Positions 48,068 to 60,457 of a stretch of 64,000 nucleotides of DNA are shown one piece after another. Origin of the DNA: Melampsora larici-populina 98AG31 (Eukaryota > Basidiomycota > Pucciniomycetes > Pucciniales > Melampsoraceae). Both the position numbers and the translations under genes were made by a program. Numbering within the stretch: the first letter of the stretch is position 1; each line of letters begins with the position of its first letter. Where the stretch lies: assembly GCF_000204055.1 (NCBI RefSeq), contig NW_006768789.1, positions 197,692-261,691 of the forward strand, written 5' to 3'. The notes beneath the pieces were generated by a model that saw only the letters and a list, made by a program, of their open reading frames with translations, was not told where the DNA came from and searched no databases.

Positions 48068-48876
48068 TTACATGTGATCAAATAAAATAAGCAATCTGCA
48101 GACAGAATCCCAGAAGTTTAAGTCTGGATATGATTTGAATGCATCAAAGAAAATTGTTGCACATGTTGCGCAAGCTATCAGCACGTCGCGCAGGCTGAAC
48201 AAAGAACGCATTTGCTCGTCAACGATACAAAACTTGCTAGAACGTTTTGAACTCAACTCACATATGAACTCTAAGCTAGCTGGGTTTGTCTTGCAAGTAT
48301 ATTGATTATAGCCAGGGTTAGTACAACCTGGAAGATTTGACCCACATTTCAAGGTCAACAGTGGTAGAGGTAAATAGAGGTAAATTGCATACTACAAGAG
48401 GAACAGAGAGTGATGACGCACTGTAGGCTTTGGTATTAGTATCCCATTCGTAGTATGAACAATCTTGTTCGCTGGGTCCCGAATTGTCCACCACCCAATA
48501 GCAGTTAGTCATCTTTGCAAATTGGTTACCTATATTTACATTCGGAAGATCGATATTCACTGGTAAGTTTTTAATCATGCAAAGAAGGATTGCTTTCTTT
48601 TGGATTACCTACCGTGAGGATTGTAACAAGTTTTATAAGTACATTTGGATTCAGATTTGTACGATTCAGTATCAGCGCAAACTTTTGAAGTCAAACCGTT
48701 TAGATTCAAGTAAGCTAATTGTGAATTTAAATCAAGGCGAAGAGGAAAAAGAAGAGTTAATTACTGGCTTGACCCTGCTGTTGACTAAAAAAGTAACGAC
48801 AAGGTTTTGCAAATGTGCCCAGACACAAGGTAGAGACTAGGACGACGATCGCAAGTTGATATTTTTGAAGAAACAT
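48068..48876 (-). CDS. Cysteine-rich predicted secreted protein
   Basis: Family not recognised. Four minus-strand exons (48876-48798, 48714-48613, 48559-48422, 48327-48068) join in frame to about 192 residues. Residues 1-24 form a signal peptide (LAIVVLVSTLCLGTFA before KPC). The mature protein is rich in paired cysteines: KPCPYLN, KVCADTES, SKCTYKTCYNPHG, KMTNCYWVVDN, EQDCSYYEWD, AYSCTNPGYNQYTCKTNP, FICELSS. The exon 3 donor used (TACA|GTGCGT) is the one that keeps frame with the CTNPGY exon. The last about 60 residues (ALLDVLIACATCATIF-like hydrophobic stretch) are less convincing, and another intron or earlier stop is possible. Small size, signal peptide and cysteines fit a candidate effector, which is inference. 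Confidence 0.6.
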
Positions 48877-50151
48877 CTTGATTGGAGGAGGTGAATATCT
48901 CAAATTTAGGTGCTTGAAGCAGAAAATAGTTAGACGATGAGTATCAGATAACAGCAGCACGCGATCGAGTTGACGCCAAATGTGAACAGACCATTCAATG
49001 GCAAGACTCTTCTTCCGGGACGGCTGTCTTCATCCACCGAGGTATTCTCGGGGTGAATTGGAGACTTATGCTACCGCCAGATGTATCAAGCCTGCAATGC
49101 GGGAGGTGGCTTCGCTTCGGAAAGTTGCAGTTTGCCATCTCTTCGTCTTCTTGAGTGTTGTTTCGAAAAAAACAAGTATTTGATTTGCGGTGGATGGTCT
49201 ACTTGGGATCGCTTGATTCTGCTCCCCTTCCTTGTTGACCATATCCCCCATTCCTATTGTCATCTCATGTGCCTGAAGCAAACTTCAGCTTGCACACAGC
49301 ATACCTGTAAACACATCCCAAGTAATCGACGACTGGAGCAATTGTGATCGGTCTGAAAAAGTCTCCCGTCTCAGCACAAACAGTGTTAAATCATCGGCAA
49401 TGAGTCCTATCTTCATATAAGGTGCGATTTCAGAGTCGACCAGCAGATCTCGGCTTCGATAATCCTCCTGCCGAAAATGGCTGTTGTTCCTCGTCTCACA
49501 CTCTATAAAGAAGCTGAATACCACTCTGGAACGTGTTCTTTGAAAGTATGTAGTCTCAAAAAACCCTGGCAGTAGAGGCAGATCTCCAGTGACACAAGAT
49601 AGTATAAATGCATTTTTTGGACATTGACAAATATTACAAAATCCCTCAAGTCTTCTGAATTCTCATCATAAGTGAAAGAAGAAACAATTTTTTTGATATT
49701 CCCTTGGAACAATATAGCAAAGAAATTTCTTGGACCTTGTGTGAAAAGGTCAAATAGACAAATCTAAAACCAAATGTTTGTAGATGGTAGGATTTTAGGA
49801 TCATTTGAAAGACAAGAGCCGAGAATTTTAATCAAATGATTCACATGAATTTTTCAAAAAGTAAATAGTAAAGGGTGGCCGTACAACATGAGGAATTATC
49901 AAAATGAACTATGTACAAATAATGCTTGAGGCTGAGCTCGAAGCAAAAGGAATTAAGCTTGATTCGAGTTGTAAGGGTGAAACTGTTGTTCTATTTAACT
50001 CCTTTGACACAAACTATATTACATGACAGTTGAGGGTTCAAAGGATTTCGTTCTATCACACTCAAAGCTTTGAACTCAACAAGGAATGTTGTACAAAGTA
50101 AATACAAATCGATCGATCACTTTTACAAGTTGGTTGTGAAGAATTTATAAA
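48877..50151. other. Intergenic region
   Basis: No supported gene or repeat. Holds the upstream regions of the cysteine-rich gene (minus) and the RING gene (plus). Confidence 0.5.
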
Positions 50152-50756
50152 ATGAACGAAGAAGATGTAAAACCAAGTTTGCAATCAAATCAAAACGAAA
50201 GCCAAACTCACGATGAAATCAAATCACCTGAACCTGAACCTGAACCTCAATCTCAGTCTGAACCTCAACCTCAACCTCAAAGTCAATCGAATCCAACTCC
50301 AACTCAAGAAGAAAACGCAAATGATGATGAAGACTCATTAGCTAATTTAACATGTTCAATCTGTCTTGGATCTCCTTCACCTTTAGTAGTAACTCAGTCC
50401 GTGACACGTTTTTTTTTGGTTATTAAACTGGAAAAACCGCAAAAAAAAAGATATCTGATCTTTTTTCCTGTTCGTTTCTTTTAGATGTGGTCATGTAGCC
50501 TGTGGTGGATGTTTAGCAGCCTCTTTGGCTTCGCAACCTAGACCTATGTTAGGTTTTGAACCCCAAGCAGGAACAGAGAATAATGGAAAGTAAATATCTA
50601 TCGTTTTACCATTCAAATACTTTGAAAAAAAAGATGTATCTTTACTGATATTCTTTGGGGTTTTCAAGGTGTCCTGTTTGTCGTACGATGTTGGTTGGTG
50701 GATGGGGTACTTCTATGAGAGGTGCGATTTTGAAGATGGGAACTGGTACTACATGA
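50152..50756 (+). CDS. Small RING-finger protein (probable E3 ubiquitin ligase)
   Basis: Three exons (50152-50396, 50485-50589, 50669-50756) give about 145 residues. The N-terminal half is acidic and disordered, with Glu-Pro and Gln-Ser repeats. The C-terminal RING is CSICLG (first pair), then TQCGHVACGGCL (Cys-x-His-x2-Cys-x2-Cys, formed across intron 1), then KCPVCRTML (last pair, formed across intron 2): the C3HC4 order. The protein ends soon after (GAILKMGTGTT). RING proteins of this kind recruit E2 enzymes; the substrate cannot be predicted. Confidence 0.85.
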
Positions 50757-51979
50757 ATGATAGATGAAAACTTTATGTATCTTATATCGATTATTGTTAA
50801 CCTTTTCATTGCTCATGATTTGGATTATTATCTCTTTATTGGAATCTGGTATCTGCACTCCTCTTCATTGGCGGTCGCGGTCCTCTGCTGGTTGAGCCTA
50901 TGGTTATCTAAGACCAGGTAAGATCGGGGCACTTCTCATTTGATTAAAATAACCCATAGCAGACCTGTTAATAGTGATTATTCCGCGTCTACAACAGCAT
51001 TTCAAAATTAATCCCATATCCAGAAATGAAGACAATATATACTTATAACAAAATCTCGATGGAGGATTGTTTTGGTGAAATAAAGGAAATAAGATATAGT
51101 GATTTTTGATGAGACTCTCGGCAAATTAGAACCTATCCTGTCATAACGTGTCCCACAATATAAACCAAGAGAAGGAAACCAGAAATGGAGAGCAGAAATC
51201 GAAGTAAATATCAAGAGCCTTGAGGTAACTTTGTGATTCTAGTGTCATCTTTTTTACAAAAACAGATTGTACCAGTATCTGATGCCTCTGCTTTATAACT
51301 CTTCCTACAGACAGTTTGTTGTTTTAAATCTTTGCTGCAATCTAACCAAGGAGTGGCACTCTTAAGAATCAGAAGATGAGGTTTTGGCACTTATGGAAAC
51401 CTGCTTGCATGGTTTTTCAATTTCTTGCTCAAGTGCACTCCAAAATACAGTACAAAGATACATGAGACTTTTCTCATTAGGGCTGAAAACTCTCAGAAGG
51501 CATCAGTCAAGGATAATACATGCCACTGACCCTCATTGACACCCACCTGGACATCACAGCCATCCCTTTTTCTTACTCTGATAGTTCTTATATCAACTCA
51601 GCTACCAAAATAAAGATTGACAACTTGATTTCAGCCTGGGGGTGGTACCTGATAGTTTGCTTTGGGCTTTGCAAGCTTAATCCATTGCAAAGGCTGGTTG
51701 AAGAACGAATTGAGGGGGATGAGGGCACTGAAATTTGAGGATTCAAAATGGGACACCAATTTTCAGAACCCCACTCAGCTGCTACAACTGAGGAAGAACA
51801 TATTGCAGTGCCAGAGCAGTGAGGAATGTTAGCCATGAGCCCTGATCTTGGTACCAAGGGGCTTAATATAAAAGAAAAAATTGATAAAAACTGTAATTAC
51901 AACTCATGGTTCAGTATCAAGTAAGGCTGTGACCAGACCCTGGAAGTTCAGTGCCGGCCACAGGGCCAAGTCTGGCCAT
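50757..51979. other. Intergenic region up to the hAT element
   Basis: No supported gene. Near its end, TGTGACCAGACCCTG (about 51928) has an inverted partner CAGGGTCTGGGTCACA at about 53712, outside the hAT element. This hints at an older, degenerate inverted-repeat unit into which the hAT inserted. No target duplication was found for that outer pair. Confidence 0.4.
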
Positions 51980-52213
51980 TTATGTGGTGGGCACAGCGCA
52001 AAAGGTAGGCCTTTAGGGCCTGCCCCATGGGCAGGCCCTTTTAGCCCAAATTTGGGGTAGCACGCCCAAGTTAGGCTTAGGCAAATTGCTCTCAGCTGTT
52101 GCGTAAAATGGGTGCCACAGGTGGAAAATTTTGCCCTCAGTTTCCAGATTTCCCACTCAAAATCCTTTAAAAGAGTCCCAAAACTACAGTAACACCACAT
52201 ACGCTTCTGCATC

Positions 52214-53132
52214 ATGCCCAAAGTCAAACCTTCTGTGTCAAGGTCAGCTGAATGGATCCAACCCACCACTGGATTTGGCAAGCAATGGACGGGGTTTTTG
52301 ATGTCTTCCAACACCAACAGTTCAACAAACCGCCACCACGCTCAATGTCAGCACTGTAAAGCTACAATGGATGGAAAGCCATGTAGAATAGCTGATCATG
52401 TAATCAATTCTACAATACTGCAACTCAGAGGGTCCATTTTGTATACCTGCAAAAAGTGAGTTGTGATTTCTCATTTCTAAACATCACATAATAAACCAAT
52501 CAATCTTGATTGATGTTTAGATTCTTCTGCAACAAGTTATTGGTGAAAAGTACCAGCTAATCCACAGCCTCAAGAGCTCAAATTGTTTGCCATCAAGCTC
52601 TTAGAAATTGTACCCCACACTGCGGGTGTTGAAAGCCTCTTTTTGCGGATGGGTTCTCAAAAGACAAAGTTGCACCCTTGTATGAATGTCTCAACATTGA
52701 AGATGATGTCTCAAATTGAGATGGATATTGAATCCGAGCAACCAAATTGTGAGCCCAGACCAACCAATAACAGAAATCAAACTGCTGCTAATGATGAAAC
52801 ACAAGATTTAGATCCTCAATTTGAAAATGTTGATCAAGTTCAAGAGTTTGAAAATGGAATTCATGGCAAAGATGAGGTGGATCAGGGAGAAGTACAAGAG
52901 GATACTACTGAGAGTGGTTTTATAGACACCCTCTTTGATTTAACATTAATTAGAGTTGAAGCAGAACAACCTGTCACTATTGTTTTAGATGAGGGATCTG
53001 AGAATGAAGANNNNNNNNNNNNNNNNNNNNNNNNNNNNNNNNNNNNNNNNNNNNNNNNNNNNNNNNNNNNNNNNNNNNNNNNNNNNNNNNNNNNNNNNNN
53101 NNNNNNNNNNTTGGGATGAGGAAGATAATTAA
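52214..53132 (+). pseudogene. hAT transposase remnant: BED finger plus dimerisation domain
   Basis: 52214-52455 encodes MPKVKPSVSRSAEWIQ and the BED-like zinc finger AQCQHCKATMDGKPCRIADH (Cys-x2-Cys ... His). It splices (GTGAGT to TTTAG at 52520) towards a short exon. From about 52555 the frame is PQELKLFAIKLLEIVPHTAG, VESLFLRMGSQKTKLHP, the hAT C-terminal dimerisation motif, followed by an acidic tail that runs into the N gap and ends WDEEDN-stop at 53132. The middle of a normal hAT transposase (about 400-500 residues with the DDE core) is missing and the junction near 52545 is out of frame, so it cannot act alone. Confidence 0.75.
53011..53110. other. Assembly gap (100 N)
   Basis: Exactly 100 unknown bases, the conventional scaffold placeholder. 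The real length is unknown. It interrupts the acidic tail of the hAT remnant. Confidence 0.98.
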
Positions 53133-53367
53133 ATGATTTACTTCAATGGCTGTTCATGAGATGTGCAGAAGTACTGTTATAAAATACAAAAGATATGATT
53201 TCTGATGTTGTTGAGCAATTTTTTACCTTTTTTTGATCTTTGGGGAGATTTTGACACCTCAGAGGCACGCCTTGGTGCCCCCACTATAGGTGTGCCTTTG
53301 GAGCGGTCAAAATCCGCACCCAGGCCTGCCCTAAATCAAAACCCGCGCCCACCCCATGACTGGCCAT

Positions 53368-55686
53368 GCATAGAGCTAAGGGCATCCAAAATTCACTCAG
53401 GGCTAACCAGATCACACCTTGGATGCTTCATAGGCACAAAATGTTCTAAAATTATTTTGACTTTGACCTATATTGCTGGTATATGTGTATCAAACTTTAT
53501 TTAGAGGTTATAGGAGTCTATTTGGATGAAAAAGAGCTATGCTGAGGCTATGTTGAAAGAAAAAGATCAATTGTTTTTATTGATTGCACAAAAAAACAAT
53601 GGGCACCCAGGCAGACAGGGCAGCCAGTGTGCCTGCAGGGTGTTTGTGACTGTGACAGGGCCCAGACTGTCAGCTTCAAGAATATTGTTGGGCAAAGTTG
53701 GCAGGGCAGGGCAGGGTCTGGGTCACATCACTAGTCACAAGATCCAATGACATATATTTAACTGAGGGAAATATTATGTTACAAACCATATCCTTTTTGG
53801 GGTAAACATCAGATGTGCATCACATAAGTAGCAATCATGTATAATGAGAATACCAAATAAATCTTTAACTGTGATTACATCCAATGGACTTGTATGTAAT
53901 CAAACCCCAAGTTATAAATGTAAGACTTTTATATTTTCAAGTACACATCCCCACGCCTAGGATTTGTAATCATCGGGTTCGCGACAGGCCCCGGCCCCGC
54001 CGCTGCAGAACTTGAATGATTACGTAAACCACTTGGAGGGGACTGTACATACCTCACTCTTTCACCTATGGTGAAAATGCATCATCACATTACTTCTATC
54101 AATCACTTCATCCATCAAATAAACAAATTCCTTAACCTAATTTATTATATGTTTCTACATTTCTTTAACCCATTGTGATCATGTTGTTAGTTATTAAAGT
54201 TCTTGTCAAGACTTATTTGATTTTGTTAGAAGGTGATGCTAGAAGTATTGCTCAAGTTAGTAAAGAGATTTAATAATAATCAAAACTTTAAACTGATGAA
54301 ATTCCTGGTTTAAAGAATTACACAATATCTAGATGGTATCTTCCTCGTGGTTGGTACAAAGTATCAACATAGGGGAATCTGTAAAAAGGTGAGGTGAAAC
54401 ACGCAAGCACAGCAAAAACAAAAAAGCACCTCTTAAGAGGTGCAACAGAAAATTGGCACAATCGACAATCATCTCTTACGAGAAATGTCAAGCCATCACG
54501 CAGTTCGAATTTTCTTTCCACTCTCACATCGTTGTTCTCTTAATTTCTCCTCAGGTCCTTTGTCCGCTCTTCCAGCAGTTGTTTCTGTCTCAAAATTAAA
54601 AGTCATAAAAAATTTGTTATCCTTACCACCAGTTTCATTTCGACTCGTTATTCCAGTCTCGCAAATACAACTGGTTATCTTTTTATCTCCTCAACAGTTA
54701 GATGGTTTTTCTTCTGTTTTTTGTTTTTTGTTTCCCGCCCACCATCCCTTTTAGTCAAACTAGGGGTCAAAAATCCAGCAAATACGTGGTGTTTCTTCCT
54801 AATTTCTCTCACTTGTGTATCCAAAGAGTGGGGAGCGCTCCAGTGGAGTGACTCAGCGCCGATGTGGCCGCCCTCATGTACTCCGCGGATCTTTCTCCTG
54901 CCCCACGTGCAATCCAGGCCCAGGGCCAAGTCTAGCGTAAAAACCCAGCAAGCCTTGCTACCCGTGCCTCAAACTGATTCCCTTCACAGTCAACAAATTT
55001 ACCTCACATTTTTCATTTCAAGTCATCAATATTACATTCAAATCCATGAAATCAACAGAATTTTTCCAAAGAATTGATCCATGTAATCTTTGGGTGTAAA
55101 ACAATACCTAGATATGTCCAAAGATTTGTTTTCAATGATACCTCAGATTCTGTAACCCAATGATCATCATCAAGACAATTCTTCTTCTTAAGAAAATAAT
55201 TATAATCAAAAGAAAAAAGGAAAAACCTCATCAAGCTCTTTTGTTTTTTTTTTAAAAGAAATCATTAATTTTTAACATCTTACAAGCCCCCTTAAAAAAA
55301 ATCAAAAAAAATTAAAAAAAATTAAAACAAAAAAAAACACACACAAAGAAAAAGGAAAAAGTAAAAGAAGAGAAAAAGATTATAAATAAAAAAAACCCAA
55401 AACAAGGTGAAAAAAGAAAAAAAAGATTTTCATTTTTATAAAAAACCAAAAAAAAAAAAAAAAGTCCAAAATCTTTAAAAAACAACCAGTAAAAAGAATC
55501 ATCAAAAAGAAAAATTTTGTTTCATGATCATGTTTTTTCATCATTGACTTCAAGTTTTGTAAGTTTAGATCAACTGTTGAGAATTTTCTTCTTCCTACAC
55601 TTTTACATTCATATAATTGTCCCAAAGAAAGAAGAGAAGCAAAGAGAGAAGAAATCCTAAACCCCCCCCGCAAAGAAAAGTCTCCC
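53368..55686. other. Gene-poor region
   Basis: GGCAGG-rich and GGGTCTGG repeats lie around 53600-53730. A GC-rich island (about 53975-54005, GGCCCCGGCCCCGCC) sits between GTAATCAT and ATGATTAC words. Very A-rich DNA follows at 55240-55520, presumably the 3' flank of the RhoGAP gene. No gene supported. Confidence 0.45.
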
Positions 55687-57838
55687 TTATCCCACCACTT
55701 CGTCTTTCTTCTCTACTTCTTCTTCCTTTACTTCTTCTTTTAATTCTTCACTAGTTCTTTCATGACTAGGAGAAGGAGAAGAAACAGCTACAAAGATACC
55801 CGCACACAAAGGATCAAAACCATTATTAATCATCAATATATTCTAAAAGAAAGGAGAAAAAAAAACACTAACGAGTTCCAATCAATTGATTCAAACTTGA
55901 TAATCGTTTTGAAGAAGCAAGATTCGAAGCCGGAAGAGTTTTACTTCTTTTCACCACCAAAGGTATCGATTGATGACGTTGATGGTAATGAAAAGAATGA
56001 TGAGCATGAAGAAAATCAAGTTGAGTAGGAGATTCAGAGATCGAATCTTTAGGATGATCTTCTTCTGTACCATCCGAGCGAAGGATAAGTTCATCATTGG
56101 TCGTCAATCTCCTAGGAGGTGAGAGTGGTGAGAGTGGATCATCAGATGAAGAAGACGTATTGGAATCTTGTGCTGCTTTCCTTCGTTTGATACTCAACTT
56201 TCGTGCTGAGAGTTCAGGTATGTTGGAGGGTGTGCTGAAGTTAGGATGACTTAGTTGTGGATGAAGTGAACGAGAGGATTGGTGGGCTGGTAAGCTGGGT
56301 CGTTCCTGTGATTTGTGGTGTTGTCCGACCAAGTTACAAACGCACAAAAACGAACAAACAAACAAAAAGGGGAAAGAGGTAATGGTTGAGATTGATTTAA
56401 TAAGGTGACTCATCAAACTTTCTTGGAAAGTGTGTGTGGTATTGAAAACCGAATAAGAGAGAGAGAGAGGGCGTTGGAGAAAGGAAGAAGAAAGGAAGAG
56501 GTGACTGATGGGTACTGCTCAGAGACTAACATTGCGATGAGGAGAATCGGTAGGTTGGTTGGGATGTGGGGTTCCGTTGGTTTTAGGTTGAGGACGAAGA
56601 CCGACGACAAAGTAATTTTGATTATCGATCAAGAATTGAAGCACTTCTTGAGCTTCTTTGACGTCTCGCATGATTAACTCTTGTTCATCTAAAGATTGTT
56701 GTTGGATCGAAGGTTGACTTGAATTCAAGGGCTTAGAAGACGAAGGATTATAAATGATTCGATTTAGATGAGCTTGATTCCTAGGTTGAGGTTGACAAAG
56801 CCCAGGTTGAAAGACCACCGCTAGATTCGCACTGGTCATCAGATTCACATCTGATTTCAATGCAAACACAGAAAGCAGATCCAAGAGATAAAGTAAAAGA
56901 TATTGTGAAGAAGGTGGTAAGGTTGAGATGAGCGATTTAAAGGTTCGGACTTGTTTGGTTTTCTCCTTTTGACGGTCATTGAGGATATTACGAAAGTCTT
57001 GGTACATGCTGTAGGGAATCAAAGGTTCCTAAATAAAATCCAAATCAAAAAACTAGGATTAATGATCTTGTTTTTGATGATGGTCAAACAAAAGAGAAAG
57101 TCAATGAAAGGTAAACTAAACTGGTAATGACATCAAGTACCTCCTCAAGACATTAGCAGCATCATGAACCGAAAAGTAAGACTTTTGGTTTCCATTATTG
57201 ATATGATTTGAATCGATTAAACTACCAGTTGAACCTGAAGTAGAACTCGAACCATGATCTGATGGATTAGTAGTTTTCCAATCTAAATCTTTACCATAGT
57301 TAGGTGGTTCATCAAAAATCGCTTGAAGTTCACGCATTCGTTTAGTCGAACCTGAGATTCGAAAGATCCCTTGAACATTGGTTGCATTCTCTTTAAGATA
57401 TAATCCACATTTAGCCACCACCACAGGTATATAACCATAGATATAAGCTTTCTTATCTTGACCGACCATTGAGATGGCCACAGAAGCGAGTTCTAAAGAT
57501 TGTTCTAATCTAGCACCAAAGACTGTAGGAGAAGAAGGGATTAAATCATGAGAAAGTGAATAAGATGGTTGATGTTTTGTTTTTAAAAAACTTGAACGCA
57601 TTGGATGATTTGATTGTGAGGTTGATGAAGATGAAGATTGTTGTTGTTGTTGTTGTTGTTGATGTTGATGATGATGATGATGATGATGATTTGAATGTTG
57701 AGTTTGATAATTATTAGAATTAGTGAGAGAGCTAAATGGATTACTAAACGGATCAAAGAGAGCAGTATGATTTTTGATGAACGGACGCCACCATTTCTTT
57801 TGAGGTTGAGGATGAACTTCAGATAGAGTAGAAGCCAT
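55687..57838 (-). CDS. Rho GTPase-activating protein (Sac7/Bag7 type)
   Basis: Stimulates GTP hydrolysis by Rho1-type GTPases, affecting actin and cell wall signalling. Four minus-strand exons (57838-57122, 57028-56531, 56305-55873, 55787-55687) encode about 582 residues. The N-terminus carries poly-His/poly-Gln (CAT/CAA repeats near 57650-57690). The RhoGAP domain spans about residues 130-340: YIYGYIPVVVAKCGLYLKEN, GIFRISGSTKRMRELQ with the catalytic arginine finger near residue 160, VLRRYLMSLPEPLIPYSMYQ, LLLYLLDLLSVFA, NLMTSANLAVVFQPGLC. The tail is Ser/Pro-rich and ends in a Glu/Lys-rich stretch. Three donors begin GTTT or GTTA. Family placement rests on the YGYIPVVVAKCG signature. Confidence 0.9.
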
Positions 57839-60457
57839 TTGATGATAGATTTGATTGGATTAGTTTGAATCGTGATCTGATGATTGAGATGGCTGAGATG
57901 GCGAGTTTGGAGAAGTTGAGAAGAGGAAGAGAGAGAGAGAGAATGGTTCGATGATGAAGTTGAAGAAAAAGATAAAATTTTTTAATAAGTAGTAGAGTAG
58001 TGGTAGTGGTAGTGATAGTATTTAATTCTTTGATGGGGAATCTCAAGAAGTCCATCAAAGTATTCACTACATAGTTCAATTCAACTTAGGTCGTCAAGGC
58101 TAAAAACTTATTAAATTTAAATCAAATCACTTAAATTTTAACACTTCACCACTACTCAACCTTCTCTTTCTTCAACTTCAACTCCAGCCACTTCACTTCA
58201 CTCTATCACTTCACTCATATCCTTATATACTCATTCTAAATCTAAATCTACACCTCCACAGCTTTACTGTGTAAAGATTAACTACACAGTAAGTGAAAAA
58301 GTCTTCAAGGACTTATGCTTCATGGCTTGGTCTTATGATCTCAAGAGATCTTGACTCTAAGCCCAATTCTAAATTTTGCACTCTATTTCTCATTCATGTT
58401 TTACAAAGTTTGGAGCTGTAGCTTTTTCTATTTCAAATTGCAATAAATTATTACCTCGATGTAGTCCAATGAAGGAATATCTCTTCATACGGGTGGCTGT
58501 GCATCCAGGAAAGAGGCAGAGAATTTTCTCTTGATCGATGGACCGGACAGTGTTGGGTACATAGCATACCACTGTGTAAGTATGTAAGTAGAGCTTTCAT
58601 TACTCCTCGCCTACTTAAAATAAAGGTGCTGTGATGTGAACTATCAGCAGATCCAGCAAGAAGGGCTACAGCCTTGGTGGTGGTGATTCCAAAAGTACGT
58701 ACCATCTCAATTGGCTGGAAGAGAGCTTGTTAGGTACGCTCTTCTCATCCCGCCCGTGATCCCGTAACAAGCTTCAAGGGACTGTGTATATGCTTATTGT
58801 CAGCGGCTTTCTGTGCAATGACTTGTTTTGTGATTGTTGCTTCTTTTCCGTTGATTGTTTGTTGAAAGATCAATGGTTTTGTCTTGATCGAACGTGACAG
58901 CTATACCCCCAGTTGTTTGAATCTGATCACTCGGTGTAGAACATTGAACCGCAAAGCTAGCCATCTCACAATGCCGTTTCTCAGACAATGGGCTAATGAC
59001 AGAATTACCAGGAGCTCAGATCTTCAATCAGCCATCACGTTCGGCATGATCAGTGGACCAACAATCACACCCAGCCCAATATTTTCAGGTGCAAGACAAA
59101 GAAAAAAACTATCCAAGGAGAGTCATTATGTTTTGTTGAGATGGATTCATATTGGGTTGTAAGTACCAGAAGCGTCAAGATTTTTTTGAACCTCTTGAGT
59201 ACCATGCGTTGAGCGGGCACCATGTGCCAAGCAGTAAAATGTATGACTTGCGCTGGCCATTCACATTACAAAATCTTGCACAATACCCTCAATGAAGGGC
59301 CAAAGGTCTGGACCAACACTCAACAAAAGCACAGACAAAATCTACCAACCGCCAAGCAGCAAGTAATCGTTGACAATGTTACACAGAGTGTACTTTATAC
59401 TGGGATGAATGACAGCCAAACCTTTCAATCCCATCACACAGGGATGTGAACGCTTCCCGATCACCAAGCAAGTGGCTTACAATGCAAAGCTGATGACAGT
59501 ACTGATGGAGAAAATTGATGTGTCAATGATGTTTGAGATTGATCATTTTTATGAGGAGATATCAAGTCAGCTTGGGCCTTCAAAAAGTTATCATCTTTCC
59601 TTCGTCGCCGTCAGGTGCAACGTGACCAGCACACTCAGCGAAAAAACACATGTATAATCATAGCTTCCTAGGACCTCTTTAATATCCCAAGAATCATTCT
59701 AAGCCAACTCATGATGTGGCATCTCATTCTCGAAAAATATCACCAGCAATCATCCACAACCTCTTTGCCCTATGCCAAGTTATGCATCCAATCGTATCAC
59801 TTGTCTTGGTACCATCTCAGGTAGACCAAGCGATTTTACATAAATTCTTCACATACACATCCTAATCTTGAGATCCAGACAACAATCTTCATCACAAGAA
59901 AGTTTCATTCCTTTGGCTTCATGTTGGGTAAAGCGACGCTGCTTGATGGGCTCAAAACATTGGCTACAGCTGGGCTCAAGGAAACTGGCTACAGCCATTG
60001 ATCTACAACATCAAAGCCACCTTGTTATTGATGATGAGTTATGGAATGGAAACCTTATCCACCTGTCCCAAACCTCTGATCAAGATCTATACGCTCGTAT
60101 CGGTAGGCATTTACAAACAATGGCGCAGGCAGAAAACGTGTCTGGACTGCGACCACGATGACCGCAGTGGTAAAACATTGAGCAAAGCTTTGCTGAAGAT
60201 TGGTTTCGGGCATGTTTGAAGATCAACTCATTTGTTTTAATCCTACAACAAGTGAGAACCGGAAAATCTGTAGTGCAAGTAACAATTGTATCTATGTATA
60301 ACTTTTGTATCATGATCAGTTCGTGAACAAAACAGCTTATAATTCAGAAATAAGTGAAGTCTATAAACACTCACCATCATCACTGACTGATCTGATGAAC
60401 AAACGGTTTTGAAAGTCAAGATACTAGATTTAAGTTCAAAGTCTGCAATTTCACAAA
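57839..60457. other. Intergenic region and 5' part of a tandem duplication
   Basis: CT-rich RhoGAP upstream DNA, then gene-free sequence. From about 59080 (GTGCAAGACAAAGAAAAAAACTATCCAA) it aligns with about 62480 onwards, forming the 5' flank of the duplicated secreted-protein gene. The block about 59175-59890 has no counterpart in the second unit. GGCTACAGC is repeated within GGCTACAGCTGGGCTCAAGGAAACTGGCTACAGCC. Confidence 0.5.

Larger units (their letters stand above)
51980..53359 (+). mobile_element. hAT-family DNA transposon, internally deleted
   Basis: The 8-bp duplication CTGGCCAT (51972-51979, 53360-53367) flanks inverted ends TTATGTGGTGGGCAC.. (left) and ..GCGCCCACCCCATGA (right). 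The element encodes an N-terminal BED-type zinc finger and a hAT C-terminal dimerisation region, but the catalytic RNase-H-like core is absent. It is about 1.38 kb including a 100-N gap of unknown true size. The MITE at 24067-24603 is a shorter relative with the same ends. Confidence 0.85.

Noticed and set aside
51928..53727. Outer inverted pair TGTGACC..AGACCCTG as a complete element
   Set aside because: Ends are imperfect and no matching target duplication was found; mentioned only as a hint.
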